Origin: JABDFW01 sp035550215
GTDB lineage: Bacteria; Bacteroidota; Bacteroidia; Chitinophagales; Chitinophagaceae
Assembly: GCA_035550215.1 (NCBI GenBank)
Contig: DASZPM010000027.1
Span: forward strand, 1-64,000
DNA length: 64,000 bases
Direction: 5' to 3'
The notes beneath the pieces were generated by a model. The model saw only the letters and a program-made list of their open reading frames with translations. It was not told the origin of the DNA and made no database searches. Position numbers and translations under genes: made by a program. This document shows, in pieces, positions 61,893 to 64,000 of the stretch (within the stretch, counting starts at the first letter, position 1; every line of letters starts with the position of its first letter).

Positions 61893-64000
61893 CTACCATA
61901 ATTCCCAATCCAGTTGATTGTTTTCTGTCCTGGTGGTAGGTACTTGCCTGCCATTTGTAAGTTGTGGAACGCGCTTGTTTAAATATTGATGAATTTCTTG
62001 TACTGTGGCACTATCGTGTGTAGCAAGGTATTCAAGGATGCTGTACGAAAATGTGCCGTTACGCAGGTCACCATGCTCTTCCGCGTATTGCCTTCCGCCG
62101 GCAGCGGATATAACGGTGGCGCCGGTATTCCTGCCTATGTTTACAAACAGGTGCTGCATTAGTTCATAGCTGTTTTGCAGCCCCACGCCTTCGCCGCCCC
62201 GGTTGTTATTATAGGCCTTCAGCATTTTGGCTTTTTTTAAGGCATCCATTGAATTTACCGGGACCTTTGCCTGTATTGCAGCCAGTGCATCGTTTCTGTC
62301 AATTTCACCGCTATGGCACGCATCAAGCAACAAAAGTTTACGGCGTGCTGGTATGCTGTCCAGCAGGCTTTCCAGTACATCATAAGATAATCCTTCCGTT
62401 TCCGGCTGCTTAAAATCCATTGCATAGGTAGACAAATAATAATTATACGCTTTATCAAACAAGCCATGGCCGGAATAAGCTATTATAACTTTATCATCTA
62501 CCTTGCTTTGCAGCAACTTTAGTTTCAGCGCTTTTACTGCTGCAACGGTAAGATGGCTATCAAAAAGAGTATCTACCTCCAGGGCCGCGCCATATTTTTG
62601 CCGGAAACGGTTAGCTATGTCACGAATATCTTTTACACTCCACTGTAAGTTTTGACTACTATCGGCAAAATGATTAATTCCAAGGCCAATAAAAAAAACT
62701 TTTTCTGAAATTGCTTCAGGGTTTACAGGGTTATAATGCACCACTAGTGGCGACCGGTAGCTTTCGCTGCCATTTGTATTTAATACAGAAGCTTCTATCC
62801 TGTTTTCTCCTGCTGATAAGGATATTGAGATTGTTGTATCAAATATATGCAGTTGCCTCCCGTAAAGATTTACTCCTTTAACGCCGAAAACCGGCACACC
62901 ATTTACCCATGCATTAAACCGATCCAGCAATATCGCAGTATCCTGTGCGCGTACATGTAACATAAGGGAACCCTGCTTTTGTTCATATTGAAGACTGTCC
63001 CTGTTTATGATATCAGCCGAAGGGAAGCTATAGCCATCTGTAAACATTGTGGTATCAATACCTAATTTTTGTATGCGTTTGATATATGCGTTTCTATAAG
63101 ACTCTATCAGCGCGGAGTCGTTGTTTCCCAATGCTTTCAATACAATATCCGGCCTGTTAAATTTAATATCAAGTTGGTCTACCGTTATAAACTGCAGGTT
63201 TTTATTTACATAGTGCAGCAGCCGGGCTGTTGCAGGTGTGCACATATAATAACCTGACGGAATTTGGATGATATAACCGGCACTGTCTATTGACATAAAA
63301 GTTGCGATAAGTTTACCGGTAGCAGCGTCCCAGTATTTTATGGTATTATCTTTCGAGGCGGTAATAATGCGCTGTTCATCTTCCCTGAAAAACGCGGACT
63401 GCACCAGGCCACTGTGGCCATTGAGCGTGGCGAGTAAAGCGCCCGTTAATAAATCCCATACTTTTATCTTATTGTTACCGCATTCCGTAAGCAGCTTTGT
63501 ACCTGTCTTGTTAAAAACTTCCGGCCGCAAAGAACCAACGGTGCCATCTATCACCAGGCGAAAACTGTGTTTAGCTATGTTCCAGATGCCTGTACTATCC
63601 CTCCATTTTTTTACTAACAATTCATTGCCTGAGGGCGTAAACTGTACTGATTTGTTATAGGCCGGGATAAGAAAAAAAGAAGCCGATTCAGCGCCTGACC
63701 CAAGATCCCACACATGGCTGAATTCACCGCGGTACGGATCGTTACTGACAGACAGGAAATATTTTCCATCCGCGCTAAACCGTATTTCCTGCACGTCGGG
63801 ATATTCCTGGTGGGGCAACATTGCAGTTTGTTTGCCGGAGGCAATGTCCCATATCCTTATGGTTGAATCGCTGCCCCCTGTAACAACATAGCGATTCAGC
63901 GGATCAATGCCGGCAATGTTCAATATACCGGCACTTGGGTTAAAAGTCTCAATGATTTTTTGACTGGCTATATCTACCAGGAATGCTTTGTTTCCTGCAG
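61893..64000 (-). CDS. WD40-repeat protein with C-terminal caspase (peptidase C14) domain, partial
   Basis: The leftward frame is open to the right edge, so the N-terminus lies outside. About 700 residues are visible. The first ~230 contain WD40 repeats (GSDSTIRIWDIASGKQTAML; CGNNKIKVWDLLTGALLATL; SKDNTIKYWDAATGKLIATF). A linker and a beta domain follow, then the caspase p20-like domain: VFFIGLGINHFADSSQNLQW; catalytic His in VIIAYSGHGLFDKAYNYYLS; catalytic Cys in LLLLDACHSGEIDRNDALAA. The family acts in proteolytic signalling or defence; its targets here are unknown. Confidence 0.9.
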   Translation of the reverse strand, partial: AGNKAFLVDIASQKIIETFNPSAGILNIAGIDPLNRYVVTGGSDSTIRIWDIASGKQTAMLPHQEYPDVQEIRFSADGKYFLSVSNDPYRGEFSHVWDLGSGAESASFFLIPAYNKSVQFTPSGNELLVKKWRDSTGIWNIAKHSFRLVIDGTVGSLRPEVFNKTGTKLLTECGNNKIKVWDLLTGALLATLNGHSGLVQSAFFREDEQRIITASKDNTIKYWDAATGKLIATFMSIDSAGYIIQIPSGYYMCTPATARLLHYVNKNLQFITVDQLDIKFNRPDIVLKALGNNDSALIESYRNAYIKRIQKLGIDTTMFTDGYSFPSADIINRDSLQYEQKQGSLMLHVRAQDTAILLDRFNAWVNGVPVFGVKGVNLYGRQLHIFDTTISISLSAGENRIEASVLNTNGSESYRSPLVVHYNPVNPEAISEKVFFIGLGINHFADSSQNLQWSVKDIRDIANRFRQKYGAALEVDTLFDSHLTVAAVKALKLKLLQSKVDDKVIIAYSGHGLFDKAYNYYLSTYAMDFKQPETEGLSYDVLESLLDSIPARRKLLLLDACHSGEIDRNDALAAIQAKVPVNSMDALKKAKMLKAYNNNRGGEGVGLQNSYELMQHLFVNIGRNTGATVISAAGGRQYAEEHGDLRNGTFSYSILEYLATHDSATVQEIHQYLNKRVPQLTNGRQVPTTRTENNQLDWELW

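Noticed and set aside
1..64000. tRNA, rRNA and CRISPR arrays
   Set aside because: I looked through the gene-free stretches and saw no cloverleaf, rRNA-like sequence or regularly spaced repeats; a covariance-model scan would be decisive.

Overview
The window reads as chromosome of a Bacteroidota bacterium, most likely Chitinophagia/Chitinophagaceae-like. The signs are a mobilisation coupling protein with the YWFCY-type N-terminus, a Bacteroidota-style PRTRC cassette (E, C, F-position, B, ThiF), clade II NosZ with its nos cluster, secreted GH2/GH29/sialate-esterase enzymes, promoter elements of the TAnnTTTG type, and weak Shine-Dalgarno sequences. The species is not determined.

Positions 1-18106 are an integrated mobilisable element. 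A leftward mob operon (relaxosome protein, relaxase, coupling protein, ORF6N protein) sits beside a hairpin-rich oriT candidate (4636-4740). A methyltransferase follows, then a long leftward operon (12863 to 5856): ssb, DUF932 protein, four small plasmid-type proteins, and PRTRC E, C, a 56-aa ORF missing from a simple ORF list, the F-position protein, B, ThiF and a 64-aa protein. ThiF is E1-like. B carries an E2-like Asn...Cys segment and C is a 72-aa protein ending in Gly, so the cassette may be a ubiquitin-like conjugation system. Further right are a TnsA-like nuclease, a YifB/ComM ATPase, a second SSB with a large palindromic operator, a Zn-ribbon protein, and a tyrosine integrase broken by two compensating frameshifts.

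Positions 18113-34695 hold an AraC regulator, an SDR, an LLM oxidoreductase, a fossil that looks like DnaE2, and then a nitrate assimilation locus. A leftward cobA-Crp/Fnr pair diverges from nirB, nirD, an outer-membrane porin, narK, a nitrate reductase fused to a NADH/FAD and [2Fe-2S] module, a nitrate-reductase-associated protein, and a rubredoxin-tailed protein. The divergent promoter carries two FNR-type TGAT-N4-ATCA boxes.

Positions 35062-43702 hold a leftward glycan cluster (IclR, GH29 fucosidase, GH2, sialate O-acetylesterase) and a PAS histidine kinase. Positions 44382-57987 form a nitrogen-oxide stress and N2O respiration region: a second Cys-rich Crp/Fnr regulator beside a ClC channel; the RIC/YtfE repair protein; a heme-copper-oxidase-like membrane protein; a third Crp/Fnr; then cytochrome c, nosZ, nosL, nosD, nosF, nosY, a truncated haemoglobin and a Cys-rich-headed outer-membrane protein. 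No nirS, nirK or norB is present in the window.

Positions 58395-64000 are a decay zone: a frameshifted LLM pseudogene, a small membrane protein, an SDR, a FAD oxidoreductase cut by the 3' part of an IS982-family transposase, and a 90-bp remnant of the same kind of integrase found at 16895. The window ends inside a WD40-caspase (C14) gene that runs off the right edge.
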